DNA of 64,000 bases from Lithospermum erythrorhizon (lineage: Eukaryota > Streptophyta > Magnoliopsida > Boraginales > Boraginaceae): positions 62,001 through 126,000 of the forward strand of contig JADFUC010002415.1 of the NCBI GenBank assembly GCA_019722365.1, in the 5' to 3' direction. Position numbers and translations under genes: made by a program. Below are positions 13,201 to 25,051 of the stretch, one piece after another (positions within the stretch are counted from its first letter, which is position 1; every line of letters starts with the position of its first letter). The notes beneath the pieces were generated by a model. The model was not told the DNA's origin, made no database searches, and saw only the letters and a list, made by a program, of their open reading frames with translations.

Positions 13201-15427
13201 GCTTTTATTTTGTAGTAAGTTAATTACTTTAGGCTTATAATGATTCAGACTTGAACTAATTGATTAATTTATCAACCAACCTATAAATCCTTAGTTATTT
13301 CAAACTCATTGAGTAATTATTTTTATCCATAAGGGCTAGGTGCAATCATCTCCTTCAAGCCCCTTATGTTTGTTATGTATACTTGACTTAATTTATTAAA
13401 TTATGAAATAGAAACGTTAGAAGCTGGTTTTAATTTAATTTAGATGAGTTTCGGTGTAGTTATTTGAAGATTATACTTATACTGATTGCATTGTCATAAT
13501 TATTCACATAATCACATTTCAATATTTATTGATCATGGTTCAACATAAATTTTAAACATACACCTAAATTGGAATATGTGCTTATTAGGTGTGGTTAATT
13601 AAGTACCTTGCCAACTTTTTTTTTTTTGCCATATTGAATACTTGAGGAAATGTATAGTTAAGGTACTACGTAGTAATACTTAGTTTTTCTTTTGTTTGTT
13701 TATTATTGATTTATTTGCAATTACTATATATGTAGTATAATAGATTAGAACCTTTTAACTAGTTTCATTTTTTCCATATCGTCTGTTTATTTCTATCTTT
13801 TAAAAAAAAACGTTTAAAATAGATGAACTTTAACTATTTTAGGGCACGTTAGGACTACCCAATTATTAGGCCTAAAGTTGTACATGCCCAGTTTAGTTAT
13901 CTCTATCCAAGGAAAACGAATGTGATGAATGCAGCGCAAAATAAAATATAGCTTCATTTATTTTGATTTCACTATTTTTATTTGAACGATTTGATCCAGT
14001 TTTTACTTTTTTGGAAAAATTTATTATTAGAGTACTTCCGAAATAATGCAGCATAAAGTCATACCAATGAGTCTGTTGCAAAGGAATTTAGGGTAACACA
14101 TACCTTCATTTGGGTTCGCCTATTTTGGAACCAAAATTTGACCTGACGTGGTTTAAGGCCAAGATCTTGGCTCAATTTCATTCTTTGCTTGTCATCAGGG
14201 TGAGGATTTTCCTTGAACAGCCTGTTTGTATGTGAAAAAACATGTGTTACATACTACAACTACAAGCATTAATAATTTTAGAAAAATCAATATTTTTTGT
14301 TTATTTCAGTAAAAGCAGGAAATTATAAATAAATTCACTTGTCATATATGATTTCTTAACTAGAAACTTTTGACATATATGGTCAAACTAATAATAACTT
14401 ACGGTGTATTTAACGTAACATGGCCTATTTCACCTGTTTGGAATATAAAATCTTATTTTAGCTTATAAATGGAACTTATTAATTACTTATACTATAGTTG
14501 AAACAGAAAGAAAGAATAATATACCCTTTATAAGACTATAACTTAAAATGTGACTAATTGTAATATCTAAGAGACATTCTATGTAATAATTAAAACGTAG
14601 ATAATAACAAGAACAAAATACTCCGTATAACGGAAGCATTGCAAAGTATTAAATAAAATTAGGGTTCATTGTAATTGAAAAATTGATTCTCACTCCAATT
14701 CCATATAATCGTAATTTTTATTTTTTTAAGACATAATTTTGACCATAAATATGTTAAGTATATAACTCCCATGTAAAAAATCCAAAATACATTTTGATAC
14801 CATATTTAAAATAAATCAAAATAGACAAATTTTATACAGTATTTATTAGTATATTATGAATTAAAAATATATCTATGGTCTAACAAAGTATCTGAATTGA
14901 AAAGTCCAAGTATTAATATTAGGAATTGAAGGTATGTACAAGTAGAGAAGATAAAAGAGAACATATAATTTAAATTAAAGAAGGGCTGATTTATCATACG
15001 ATTCCATTTCTTGGATCTGGCTAGCAGTGTGCCTATGGTAACGTTTTTTCTTATTTGGAGGTCCTTGTTGTTGCTCATCAGCCTCTTGCTCATTTCCAGA
15101 AATCCCCCCTTCAAAATGTTCACTTCCAGAACCACTTTCCATCTCTTCTTTGCTCCTTGTAACTCCATTTTCTTCCTTTAATTATTAAAACAAAGTCATG
15201 GTAATTAAATTCAAGAATAAAACCAAAAACGAATTATTATAAACTTCAATTCAAAGTTAATAAATAATAAGAGGGCTTACAGGAATCATGGGAGGGAAAA
15301 TGTTGAAAGGCAAGTTATTATTAGCCATGAAGTTGAAGCTTAGATTTTGAGTAGGTGAAGAAAATAAGGTTTCTGGAGGAACCCCATTTCCTCCCATTGA
15401 TGAGAGTACTTGACCTTCTCCAAACAT
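10278..15427 (-). CDS. HDG5: HD-ZIP class IV homeobox-leucine zipper transcription factor, HDG5-like
   Basis: Eleven coding exons on the minus strand join in frame to 818 residues: 15427-15281, 15175-15000, 14221-14104, 13169-12981, 12872-12393, 12192-12091, 11960-11748, 11636-11468, 11317-11046, 10942-10847 and 10772-10278. All introns are GT-AG. The start [13 protein letters not shown] matches the conserved start of HDG5 proteins, and the length is that of the family (about 820). Homeodomain at about residues 90-147 ([21 protein letters not shown]). Zipper-loop-zipper at 148-215 with the CPNC pair (C181, C184). START lipid-binding-type domain at about 290-525 ([32 protein letters not shown]). 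SAD domain to the end ([29 protein letters not shown]). The family acts in the nucleus of epidermal (L1) cells and binds TAAATGYA. HDG5 itself is linked to epidermal and floral development in Arabidopsis. No frameshift or missing core residue is seen. Assignment to HDG5 rather than another HDG rests on the N-terminus and on START/SAD wording recalled from the family. Confidence 0.95.
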
Positions 15428-16116
15428 CTTTCCTTACAAAAACAAACCAATCTTTCCTTTGATCAACGCTCCTGTTAATAAGTAATGGGACAAATTTTAA
15501 CCAAAACCTAAAATTTAGGGAAAGAAAGAAGGTTATTATCATACTCATCAAAGGATGGAAAGCAAAAAACATGATCGATATAATACAAATAAAATAATGC
15601 AATGGCAAAGAATATGTAACAAAACAATAAATTAGACAAGGATTGTGAATTCACCATTAGAACTTTAATCAAACAGCCTTATATATTATTATACATACAT
15701 ACTATCCAAGATCAGCCCTGATACTAAAAATATTACTAAGAATGGTCAAACTGACACTAGCTAATAAATACACACACATACACTACGGTTCTTTAATTTG
15801 TTTATTTAATTATTTTATGGATTACATTTTTACCTTGGTATTTTCTTGAAAACAAAAAACCTTGAAGGGATTTATTGCAAGAAAATTTGAAAATGATTTA
15901 TATGTATAATGAGAGAGAGGAGATGAGAAATACCATTTATTGAATGGGATATGAGTAATAATAGAAAATGTTAGACAGAGAACAACGAGTGATAGTGAAT
16001 AATAAAAGTACAATGTTTTAATTTCTACCTTTTCTTCTTCTATCTTCTTAGTGTTTTTCTCCTTCACCACCTTAAATGCTTCATTCGTAATTCAATGAGA
16101 AGACTTTTGTATATAA
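15428..16116 (-). promoter_or_regulatory. HDG5-like 5' UTR with a probable intron, and TATA-like box
   Basis: Upstream of the ATG, a good acceptor (TTACTTATTAACAG then GAGCG, exon side ending at 15471) and a possible donor (ACCAAG then GTAAAAATG, exon end about 15834) outline a 5' UTR intron of about 360 bases. A TATATA-type box (ATTATATAC on the minus strand, near 16109-16117) would put transcription start near 16080. HD-ZIP IV genes commonly carry a 5' leader intron. No transcript evidence is available here, so this is inferred from splice and core-promoter signals only. Confidence 0.4.
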
Positions 16117-17074
16117 TCTACTAAAGTGTCAACGCTTTTTTTTTTCATGAAAAAATTACAAATTTAATACAGTATCGACACTGCTTTAACTACACAAAAA
16201 GAAACGGATATAACAGTCGGTTATACTTATGGTACACATGGAGGATCAATTAGGCAATTATGATAGAGGAAAAAATATTGGTTTATGAATGACATACTAT
16301 ACATGTAATAAATATTACCTCAATTTCAAATTAATTGAATTTTTTATTTTAAAACTTCAAGCTTTAATTATTAATTACTTTTATGTACATTATAAAAATT
16401 AAGAAATTAATATTATGAAATATTTTAAAATAAATTCAATGACCTCATTTTATATTTTTCGGATTAGTGAATAAAAAGTAATTTGTGTCAGCGGCCTTAA
16501 TATCAAAACTGATTAATTTCAAAATAGAGAGATACTGTTTAAAAAAATAAGTTCTTCAATCTTTGATTGTGTTCTTCTATTTCTTCTTATTATTCAAGTT
16601 TGAAAGTGGCAAAATGTCCACCTTTCTTTTGGCTTCAAAACCCAACCCATTCTACATGGACTTTTATGTTACCTTTGCCCTATTAATGCCCAAAAATGAA
16701 AAAAGGAAAACCTCTAATACTACTAATTTGAGTAAAAATTACCTTAACCTTTTATAAACTATTGAGAAAGTAAAGAATCTATAAACTTATCTAATATCCT
16801 AATAACCTAAAATGGGAAAAACCGGCACAAACATATCCGCATATCCCATCCCTTATTTTTTTTTAATCTTTGACCACCAAATAAAGGGATCCCCAAATAA
16901 ACTCCATTAGTGTAAGAAACTCAATTTAACAAATTAAATATATAAATTATTATCGTAACATATGTAAGAATGTGTCATATCCGATGTGTAGGCGACACAG
17001 TAAGATAAAAATAACTAATCTCGTTATGTTTGGCCTAACCTTAAGAAGATTTAAAACAAATCTGTTGCGAGTGA

Positions 17075-17082
17075 TAAATGCA
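17075..17082 (+). promoter_or_regulatory. L1-box-like motif TAAATGCA
   Basis: Perfect match to the HD-ZIP IV binding consensus TAAATGYA, about 1.65 kb upstream of the HDG5-like ATG. HD-ZIP IV genes are often regulated by their own family through L1 boxes. A chance match in AT-rich DNA is quite possible. Confidence 0.3.
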
Positions 17083-17385
17083 TGTTTTCCTTATTTTCTT
17101 TTATATTATAAATTTAATAAATTAAAAGCATTTAATTCACTAATAAATATGCATAAAATAGATGTTGCATACCTTTAATGCGTATATATGTCTCTCTATA
17201 TGTTAATAACACAATCCCATATATATCGCCAAATTATAGCTCCATTTGCATACTTTTCTTTCAAGAAGATTATTTGAGAAGAATTCAAAGAGAGGAATTG
17301 GTCTTTTGAAGAATTAAGTGTGATACTAAATGTGAGCTACCTCCTCTGATTGCACATAGCAATTAACATGGTGGGGTAGTGAAAT

Positions 17386-17393
17386 ACATTTAT
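17386..17393 (-). promoter_or_regulatory. L1-box-like motif TAAATGTA (minus strand)
   Basis: The plus strand reads TACATTTA. This second TAAATGYA match is about 1.96 kb upstream of the HDG5-like ATG and 0.3 kb from the first. Having two in the upstream region makes function somewhat more likely but does not prove it. Confidence 0.3.
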
Positions 17394-18085
17394 TTCTTGC
17401 ACCTACTAAAATTTAATGCTTCATCAACTACCGAAAAGAAAGAAAAAAGTAGAGAAAAAAGAAACAAAAAACAAGTTGTTCAAGGCGTCAATGAAGGTGA
17501 CTTTAATGTATGGGTTTGACCCTTGTATCATATTTTACCATTCCCAAGAAGACACAAAGGTCAGCAACAGCTAAAGACTAAGGTCAATTGTGACTTGTGA
17601 GGGACCATCTCTTGCATAGATTGCTACGCAACATTGGATCTGCAGGTTTCATTTTATGAAATACTCATTCCAAGTTTCCAACCCTAACTTTTACGCGTTT
17701 ACTTTTCAACTATCTAAGTTATTATTAACTACTCCTTATTGTTACATATTTTATAATCTACACATATATTAAAAAATTAATACTCCATTCATCCCTTTTC
17801 AAATGATTATGAACCAAAATTTTACATTTCTTTTTTATTTGATCATATAAGAATTCAACACAAAATTATCTTCATATTTTCAGTTTTATCCCTAATAAAA
17901 TTGAAAAAACATTTTATCTCTTCTTTCTAAGTTGTTGTCTTCCCAATATGAAAGACTTTTAGAATTCTAAATGGTTAGTTCCAAAAGGACTTCTCTGATA
18001 TGTATACTATCTTTTTTTCATTATCTTCTTCTCATATATATCCACTTTTGTATTTCATATCCCTTTTGTGAAAATCTGTTAACAG

Positions 18086-18265
18086 GTTGTTGAGGTGAAA
18101 AATTTCGGAGACGATGAAGATAAACGTCGAATTCGTGAGGCTGTAATGCGGCGCCGACTTGACATAAACAAGCACCCTGTTGATGTGGGAGAATTACATC
18201 CCAATATAGAGACTGAGGATGTTATTGTAACAATGTTGAAAATATATTATCTTTTGTTTTATTAG
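18086..18265 (+). other. Unrecognised exon-like frame of 59 codons with an acceptor-like start
   Basis: After a CTGTTAACAG acceptor-like sequence there is an open frame of 59 codons: VVEVKNFGDDEDKRRIREAV, then MRRRLDINKHPVDVGELHPN, then further residues to a stop at 18263-18265. The composition is charged and protein-like and the frame contrasts with the AT-rich surroundings. It lies inside the mariner-like block, on the opposite strand to the transposase. I do not recognise the family. It could be a captured gene fragment or chance. Confidence 0.3.
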
Positions 18266-18905
18266 AGATGGAAGATTTGAAGTTTATTTGTATTTGCTAG
18301 TGATGTTGTTTATTTAACAATGTTGAAAATATATTATCCTTTGTTTTAATGAAAATGTTCAATCAATTTTTCTATGTGTAAAGCTGCAGTTACAAAAGCA
18401 AAGGCATACTCTTGTACTTCTGGTATGAATATAGGCTTTGTAGAATCATTAACTTATTTTTACATATATTCAAATGTTGTTGGATGGAGGTTAAAGCGTT
18501 CTTACTCACGGCACTAAACTTTGGCAATATAAGCGAGTGCCGTCTGGTTTCAGGTAGATTAAATTGAAATTATAAAAATAATTATGTTTAAGCAGAGGGC
18601 GGCACTTGTCTTGGGGCGGAACCGTGAAATTGGAAGGGATGGCAAAATTAAAAAAGGTTATAAAGATGGAGGGTAAACTTGGTCCAACGAATATTAAGCT
18701 AAAAAAGCGTATTTACAATAAAAGTAGAAGACAATTGGGTGTTAAAAAAATTTGAATCATACATTTGATTTTCTTAGGTTGCTTTATAAATTCTGTTAGA
18801 AGCTTTCTTATGATTGTGATATATAAAATATTAGGAGGCCATACAATTTGGAGGCACTTGTCTTGGCACTCCCTCGCGCTCTATATGTGGCCTAAATATA
18901 AAAAT

Positions 18906-18975
18906 CTAAAAACTTGGCACTAAACTTGGCAAAGTCAGTTCTAAAAACTTGGCACTAAGCTTGGCAAAGTCAGTT
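18906..18975 (+). repeat. 35-base tandem duplication
   Basis: Two adjacent 35-base units (18906-18940 and 18941-18975) differ at one base. A related phrase (GGCACTAAACTTTGGCAA) also occurs near 18511, and AAAGGCAACAGATTGACA repeats follow near 18995-19035. This is a small repeat cluster inside the mariner-like block. Confidence 0.7.
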
Positions 18976-19274
18976 CTAACATACACGGCAACATAAAAGG
19001 CAACAGATTGACAATATTAAAGGCAACAGATTGACACTAAACTTGCAATTTAAAAGGCAAATACTCCGTAACTTGCAATATGTAATTTAAAAGCCAAAAA
19101 ACTTACAATCAGTTCCATCTCAATTCACAATATTGCTTATGAGCACTACTAGAATTTTTCAATCAACCTAGCAATTCCATGACAGTGCTAATTATTTGAG
19201 GATCACATGAGATTTGAGTAGGCAAATTCCCCCTCTCTTTCCAACCGTAACTTATTGATATAAGGAATTCTATA

Positions 19275-20600
19275 CTAATTTGAACTACCAATTTTCATGA
19301 TCTCCAACATGCAGAGTTGTAGAGTTAGCCAAACATGGTTCGTTTTTTCGGATGGATAGTTGTTGAATGCCTTGATAACTGCATCGACTAGCTTCTCGAT
19401 GGACCTCGGTGACTCTTTATGTTGCAATGATTGGATGGCATTAAAGAATCCAAGGTCCAGTATATTCAAATAAGAAGAATATGATGGTTGACATACCAAA
19501 CGAATGTCAAGACGGCTTTGATGCTGTAATTAGAAAGTCTGCGTCATTGGATTAACATCATATTCATTGGCATTGTCCTCTTTGAATGAATATGACTTCT
19601 TCATTGGTTAATGGGTAATTCTCTTTAATTTCAGTCTGACTTTGATAGAGGTGTTTGACAATCTCCTTAACGAGATGTAATCAAACCCCGTCACCAGGTC
19701 ACCCATTGCTCTCTGTTTCTACTTCGACGTTGTGCCATTTGTTGGGTGACAAAAGGAAATACTCCTATTTTTCCAGAGAATGTTTCATTTCCGTCACTGT
19801 CAAATCGATTCCGAGCCATGGCAATCAAAAACATGACTTTTCCAATGAAGTTTTTGCTCTGACATGTTCGCAAGGGATCATCCTCCGTTGAAAGTAGATA
19901 GTATGTTTCTTTCTTTTTATCATGTAAAATCATTGTCATTATTATGAACATAGTGTACATGAAATAAATCTCGAGGTATTCGAAGAATTGCTTTGATCTA
20001 TCATTGATATGCAAAACTCAAGTCGTGTTCTTTTGTTATCATCTTTCAAGAGTGGCTTAATGGCATTCGAATGACGACGGATGTGACTTTTTTTTATCAG
20101 ACTGTGAAGTGAGGTACGACTGACATTCAAAGCATAAGAAAGTGATCTTAAAGTAGTTCTGTGTTGCAATGGAACTTCAAGTACTTTTGGCAGCTCAACC
20201 TCGACTCGCTTCCGACCAACATTACCTATTTTATTATGAGAAACATCAAACTCTTTCCCCTGGTAGTGTATTTTTATGTATAGCCCATATTCCTCGAACG
20301 GTTTGTGTTGATATGGACATCATATTTGCAACTTCTATAATACCCATTCTTCTTAATTTTCCATTAGAGGTCTTCCCTAGTAAGACATAGTATACCTTCC
20401 ATCTATCTATATTAGATAACATAAGGTATTTCTTCTATCCTGCAAAAGAAAGCAACATGTGAAAGTGAAATTACTATATCAAATGAAGTACAAAATACTC
20501 ATACTAAACTTCAACTATGGATAGAAACAAAAACTACCTGGACCCTCTTGTTCCATCTCATTTAAGTTTTCACATTGTGTTTGTTGAAGAGCCATGATAT
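19275..20600 (-). pseudogene. Mariner-like (plant MLE, DD39D-type) transposase, broken
   Basis: Minus-strand pieces read in family order. MALQQTQCENLNEMEQEG is near 20595-20540. A helix-turn-helix region follows near 20390-20290 (NGKLRRMGIIEVANMMSIST). IRSLSYALNVSRTSLH-like and IRRHSNAIKPLLKDDNKRTR segments lie at 20169-19990. KNFIGKVMFLIAMARNRFD and NETFSGKIGVFPFVTQ are at 19900-19730. EDNANEYDVNP with the second Asp is near 19580. VCQPSYSSYLNILDLGFFNA with the third Asp, and LCMLEIMKI, are at 19499-19280. In the first catalytic region the usual HIDEKWF reads roughly HNNDNDF, so the first Asp appears lost. Frames shift several times and stops are present. The element cannot encode an active enzyme. 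Confidence 0.85.
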
Positions 20601-20778
20601 AAAATATTTTAAATTTTTAGTTAACTCATGTAGTAATGTTGGATATGGAAATGATAAATATAGGTGCATATAGAATTGAAAATTCATATTTATAAAAATA
20701 TTTAAATTTGATAATGAATTGGTTCCAAAAAAAATTTCAAACTTTTAATGTATTGCGAATGCCTCCATAATAGAGTAC

Positions 20779-22344
20779 ACAATTGGTGCCCGTTGAGTTA
20801 TCCATAATTCTGAGAATGTTAATGTTGTTCTTGGGTTGAGATGCTAATTAAGTGAATATTTAACCCATATATTTGGTTAATATGTTAAATAATTCTGAAT
20901 CTAATGTTGTTTTTAGATTGAGATGCTAAATTAAGTTGAATAATTGCAGAGCCAGTTATTTAACCCATATATGGTGATCTTAACCCAATTTAAATACATT
21001 CATTTGGATTTTGATTTTCAAGCATTTAAATCTTAAAATTCATTATATATTCGGCTATCAGTGATTCATTATAAATATGTAAATAACAACGCCCGTAAGA
21101 TCATATCGAGTTTATAAGATATTGATCTTTCCGATTAAATGGCGAAAATTAATGGAATCCATGGGAGAATATGTTATACCATGTCGATTAAAGTCTTTGA
21201 GAAAATCAGGTGTGCCACAAGATGAGTTTTGTATCTTATAATCTCATTTTTCTCATTTTGTGTTCACCATGAACTGATTTATCTCTAGGGTTTAATTTCC
21301 CTTAGTTAGCTAATAATATGGCCAAATACTTTTTATTTTCTAAGAGAATTCAACTCAGTATTCATTACATCTTTCTATTTTGACCAAGCGAGTCATGTTG
21401 ACATTGATAATAGACCTGACTTAGAATCATCAATTTCATTCATAATTTCACATGCAATGGAAATACAAATATATAAATCAATATCTTTTACTTTTCGGTT
21501 CATAAATTCCCGATACGCCACATAATTGATAGAAATTTCAAATAATTTTCATTTCAATTTTCTTTTCAACATCTCATTTACGTTATATTGCTTTTAATGC
21601 GTATTTTACACCATAACATCATTGTTATTGTTATGTACATTTTCAGGAGCACTTGCTTTCATATCAACTTTTTCTATTTTTCTTTTACGGGAATTTTTAT
21701 CTTTGGAACCAATAGAGGCGACCTTTCGCGTCTTGCCTTAGATGTACTCGCGTCATTTTGCTTCGGATTTTATCCGGCGGGAACGATAACATTTGGTATA
21801 TGTGAGTGGTCCTCTTTTCATATCGGTAAAATCATCGGCTTAGTAATTAGCCAAACTTTGTAAATGTATAATTTTTCTAATATTTTCTTCCCATGATTTA
21901 TTATATGGGTCAAGAGGCAATAATGAAGGAACATACCATGTTTTGTCATTTTCCAGCTGTTTATTATATCCCCTAATATTGGAAAAATTGTTTCATCAAA
22001 ATAACAATCGACAAATCTTGCGTAAGCATTCGCTGTTAGAGGTTTCGAATATTTTATAATAGAAGGTGATTCGTATCAGCATTATGACCTCTTTAAGGTC
22101 CCATTTTTGTTCTATGTGGTGTTACAATTGGGACATATACTACGCAGCAAATATTTTAGATGGAAATATAAACTCTTGGTAAATTGAAATAGAATTATCT
22201 TATTATTCGGATTAATGATGCATGTAATATTGCGCATGACCCAATATAGTAACTTCGTAATTTTGTTTTCGCCATTTAATTTTCTACTTAAATATATTGA
22301 AAGGCGTTTAATTAATAGTTTGAATAAGCCTTTGTGTATGAACT
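20779..22344 (-). pseudogene. Ty1/copia element B, distal pol part (integrase end and RT start), minus strand
   Basis: This half of copia B lies left of the gypsy insertion. On the minus strand from 22344 downward it reads VHTQRLIQT (family form VHTQNGLAES) and then a diverged integrase C-terminal half. AVYVPI-like and TKMGP segments lie at 22150-22085, and FVDCYFDETIFPILG is near 22015-21965. A basic linker follows (KGRLYWFQR then KNPRKRK-like, near 21725-21680). The RT start is recognisable from NTELNSLRK near 21345 through NEKNEIIRYKTHLVA near 21250 to about 21090. Stops and frameshifts are frequent. The remaining RT, RNase H and the 3' LTR are not found. They are lost or replaced at the mariner-like block. 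Confidence 0.8.
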
Positions 22345-24493
22345 TGTGAAATAACTTGACGGTTAATTAATTCAAGGGTGAGTGTCCCATTAAATAATAT
22401 AATAAAGCGAGTTGAGAGCGTAATTGTTATCAAATAGAAGACTTAAATAATTACTTAAGGAAAAGTAGATTCCCGATTTTGCGTGCGGGTTTAAAAGAAT
22501 TATGTTGGATTAGCAGGCTAAGCGAGAGGTCTTTTATTAATAGACTTTTTATTTTGTAAGACTTTCAGTAATCTATTATAAACAAAAGAAAATGACCACA
22601 ACCAAAAAAAAAACCATCGCCTCTTTCCATAGAAAGAACTTCAGATTTTCTCTTTTTCTCCCGGCACAGTCCCTCATCCGTACTCTAAAATTCAAGAAAA
22701 ATATATACCAATCTTTTCTCCTCTACGTCTTAAAATTAGTTTTTAAATTATGAAAGTCTTTATAACTTTTTGAGTTTGGAGAATTTCAAAATTTGAAAAT
22801 TAAGGGTTTGAATTTATAACTTTAATTATTAGAATTATGATGTGGCTCCCTCATTGGTCTCGTGTCGATGGAAAGAATTGAATTTTGTTACTTTAACAAT
22901 TTATTTGAAATTTTATATAATTAATTAAAATTCAATTTTTATATTAGATATATTTAGATTTGAGATGTTTATGATTATAGATATAATAATAGAGTTTTCC
23001 AGTAATATATTCCTTGAAAATAGTTATTTTCGGATTTTTAATTAATTTTATATTATAATTTTGGATTTTGTGAGAAAATGAAATAAATTATAATTTGACT
23101 TTAAAATAAAACTCATATTTTTATTGTGTTTATTCTTTGGATTACAACCAACATATAATAATCTCTTGGAATTTTGGGAAATGTTTACTATTTTTGTTTA
23201 TTTATTAACTAGAATGAAGATTTTAATAAAAAGTGAAATTTTATGATTGTAAATTAGAAGCTGAATTGTTATATTTTATATGGGGTATGGTTGGACTATA
23301 AATCAATATTAGAATTTTTTGGAGTTAAGTTTGGGTATTTATTTTGAATTATTGATGAGTAAATGACTAGTTTGGGGAGTTAATTGAAATAAATCAGTTT
23401 TTTATACATAAAAATATAAAACGTTTTTATTCAACTTCTCTGATACATTTTGACTATGATAAAAATATTAATTTTCGGACCTATTATGATCATTGCCCAG
23501 TTTTATAAAATGTGATTCCATTTAAATAGTTAATACGGTAGTTCACCGAAATAGTACTAAGATACATTTAAAGTAAGGAATACCTGATTTGTTAAATAGA
23601 GTGAAATATAATTAAGTATGACTCACAAAGTATTGATGGAAATACGATCTTATTATATTATTTAGGAGTTGAATGGGAGGTTGTTTTGGTAGGTGACATT
23701 GGTAGCTTTCTTATTGAATGCTTAAGCCTTGAGGTGAGATTATCTCTTGGTGTTTATTCCTTACATTTGCATGTTGCTGGATTGTAGATCTTCTTGCTTT
23801 ATCGTGTTCTTCTTTTTTGTTGTATTAATAGCATGCTAGTAGTTATTGTTTCTTAAATTATTGGTGAATGACATCTCGTAATTTGAGGCGATATCTTTAG
23901 ATTGAGGATCTTTGGTGATGACTGCGAAATGTTTGATTATAATGGATGGTCTCATGTAGTGGGTCTTGGTGTGTGTTAGGGGTTGGTCGAGTCATGTAAG
24001 AGGCAATTGATCCGTTATGGGCGATTGGGGTATTAATGCCTTGCAGACTGATGGATACTTTTATGTTATGGATGATTGAATGCTTTATATGTGTGACTGC
24101 GGAGATTAGTTATAGCAATTTGTGGGCATATGTGACCCTTTTGGGTTGTTATAGCATAATGAGACCCATTGCATTTGTATGTAAGGCATTGTTGTGAGTA
24201 CGGGTTAGGATGTCGGGATCAGTGTTTGGTATTTTGTTGGTGTTGATTTTGTGGACCTTGAGGTCGTGGGGCTTGTGTAATATGAAAGGATGTAAATTTA
24301 CTTTGCCGTATTGATGGCTTGTTTCGGATATTCTTCACGTGTTACTTTCAAATCATGTATTCAACATATTTAGATCTCTTGTGTTCTATTGTACTTTCTT
24401 TGTGAATATAAAGTATCCGATACTAAGTAGGGTAGCGTTGTGAAGCATTTAGTATTTTACAATTGAGCAGGCTGCTAGTTTTATATATATATG

Positions 24494-24554
<61 letters not shown>

Positions 24555-25030
24555 GGGTAAGTTCTACTTTCTTGACTTAGTTAGTTGTAAATAGATGCAG
24601 CGGCAGCGATAAGTTTCCACGCGGCTTCGGCTGACCTCGAAGCTTCAGGTTGAGTAGTTCTTGTGGGCGGTGATGACATGAGCTGTTGGTATCCTTTAGG
24701 TGGTGTGGTGTTGGGGGATCTCGGCCGATCGTTTATTTACATGCTGCTCGAGTTTTGGGTCATTGTTTACTCAGGTTGGGTGATTTATATTATGGATGTA
24801 TTATTGAGCGCTCACTTGTTTTTTATGTCACTCTTATGTATCGAATATGTGATGTTGGGTTAGGGTTCGCATTGATATCGCGTTAAGTATGGAGCTATTT
24901 TACTTTTCTTTGTTTAAAGCTGTTTTAAAATCAAGTCTTTATTTTATATAAATCGTTAAGGCGGCTTCGGGTATCATTTCCTAATGTAGTCCCAACACCG
25001 AAGCGGCAGAGCTTCAGGCTGATGGATTCT
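22345..25030 (+). repeat. 5' LTR of the gypsy chromovirus
   Basis: About 2.7 kb, starting TGTGAAATAACTTGACGG. It aligns throughout with 30066-32866. Shared blocks include CCATCGCCTCTTT near 22614 and 30363, AGTAAATGACTAGTTT near 23360 and 31110, an (AT)n run and AAGTTTCCACGCGGC near 24610 and 32440. The two LTRs differ by many substitutions and small indels, so the insertion is old or the sequence has errors. The 3' end is set only by the PBS a few bases on. Confidence 0.85.
24482..24552. repeat. (AT)n microsatellite inside the 5' LTR
   Basis: About 70 bases of TA/AT dinucleotide with GTA and CAT interruptions. The same position in the 3' LTR (32319-32379) has a matching run of different length. 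Confidence 0.95.
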
Positions 25031-25035
25031 GGTTT

Positions 25036-25051
25036 TGGTATCGAGCACAGG
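25036..25051 (+). other. Primer-binding site of the gypsy element
   Basis: TGGTATCGAGCACAGG is one base short of the usual TGGTATCAGAGCACAGG, complementary to the 3' end of initiator-Met tRNA. It lies just inside the 5' LTR, as expected. Confidence 0.75.

Larger units (their letters stand above)
17781..20778 (-). mobile_element. Plant mariner-like element (MLE), degenerate
   Basis: Transposase remains at 19275-20600 lie inside a block that starts at 17783 with CTCCATTCATCCCTTTTCAA. That resembles the Stowaway/mariner terminal repeat (CTCCCTCCGTCCC type) and is preceded by TA. The right end may be near 20777, where the minus strand reads TACTCTATTATGG. This is only a partial match to the left end, so that boundary is weak. 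The element adjoins, or is inserted in, the copia-B reverse transcriptase that resumes above 20780. Confidence 0.6.

Noticed and set aside
12676..13223. Plus-strand frames across the homeobox gene (86 and 87 codons)
   Set aside because: They are antisense shadows of the conserved zipper and START exons.
21588..21863. 91-codon hydrophobic plus-strand frame
   Set aside because: The minus strand of the same bases carries the copia B linker and integrase end, so this is a shadow.
24663..24886. Two overlapping hydrophobic frames of 66 codons that could be small membrane proteins
   Set aside because: They lie inside the 5' LTR of the gypsy element, and the matching stretch of the 3' LTR is not open.
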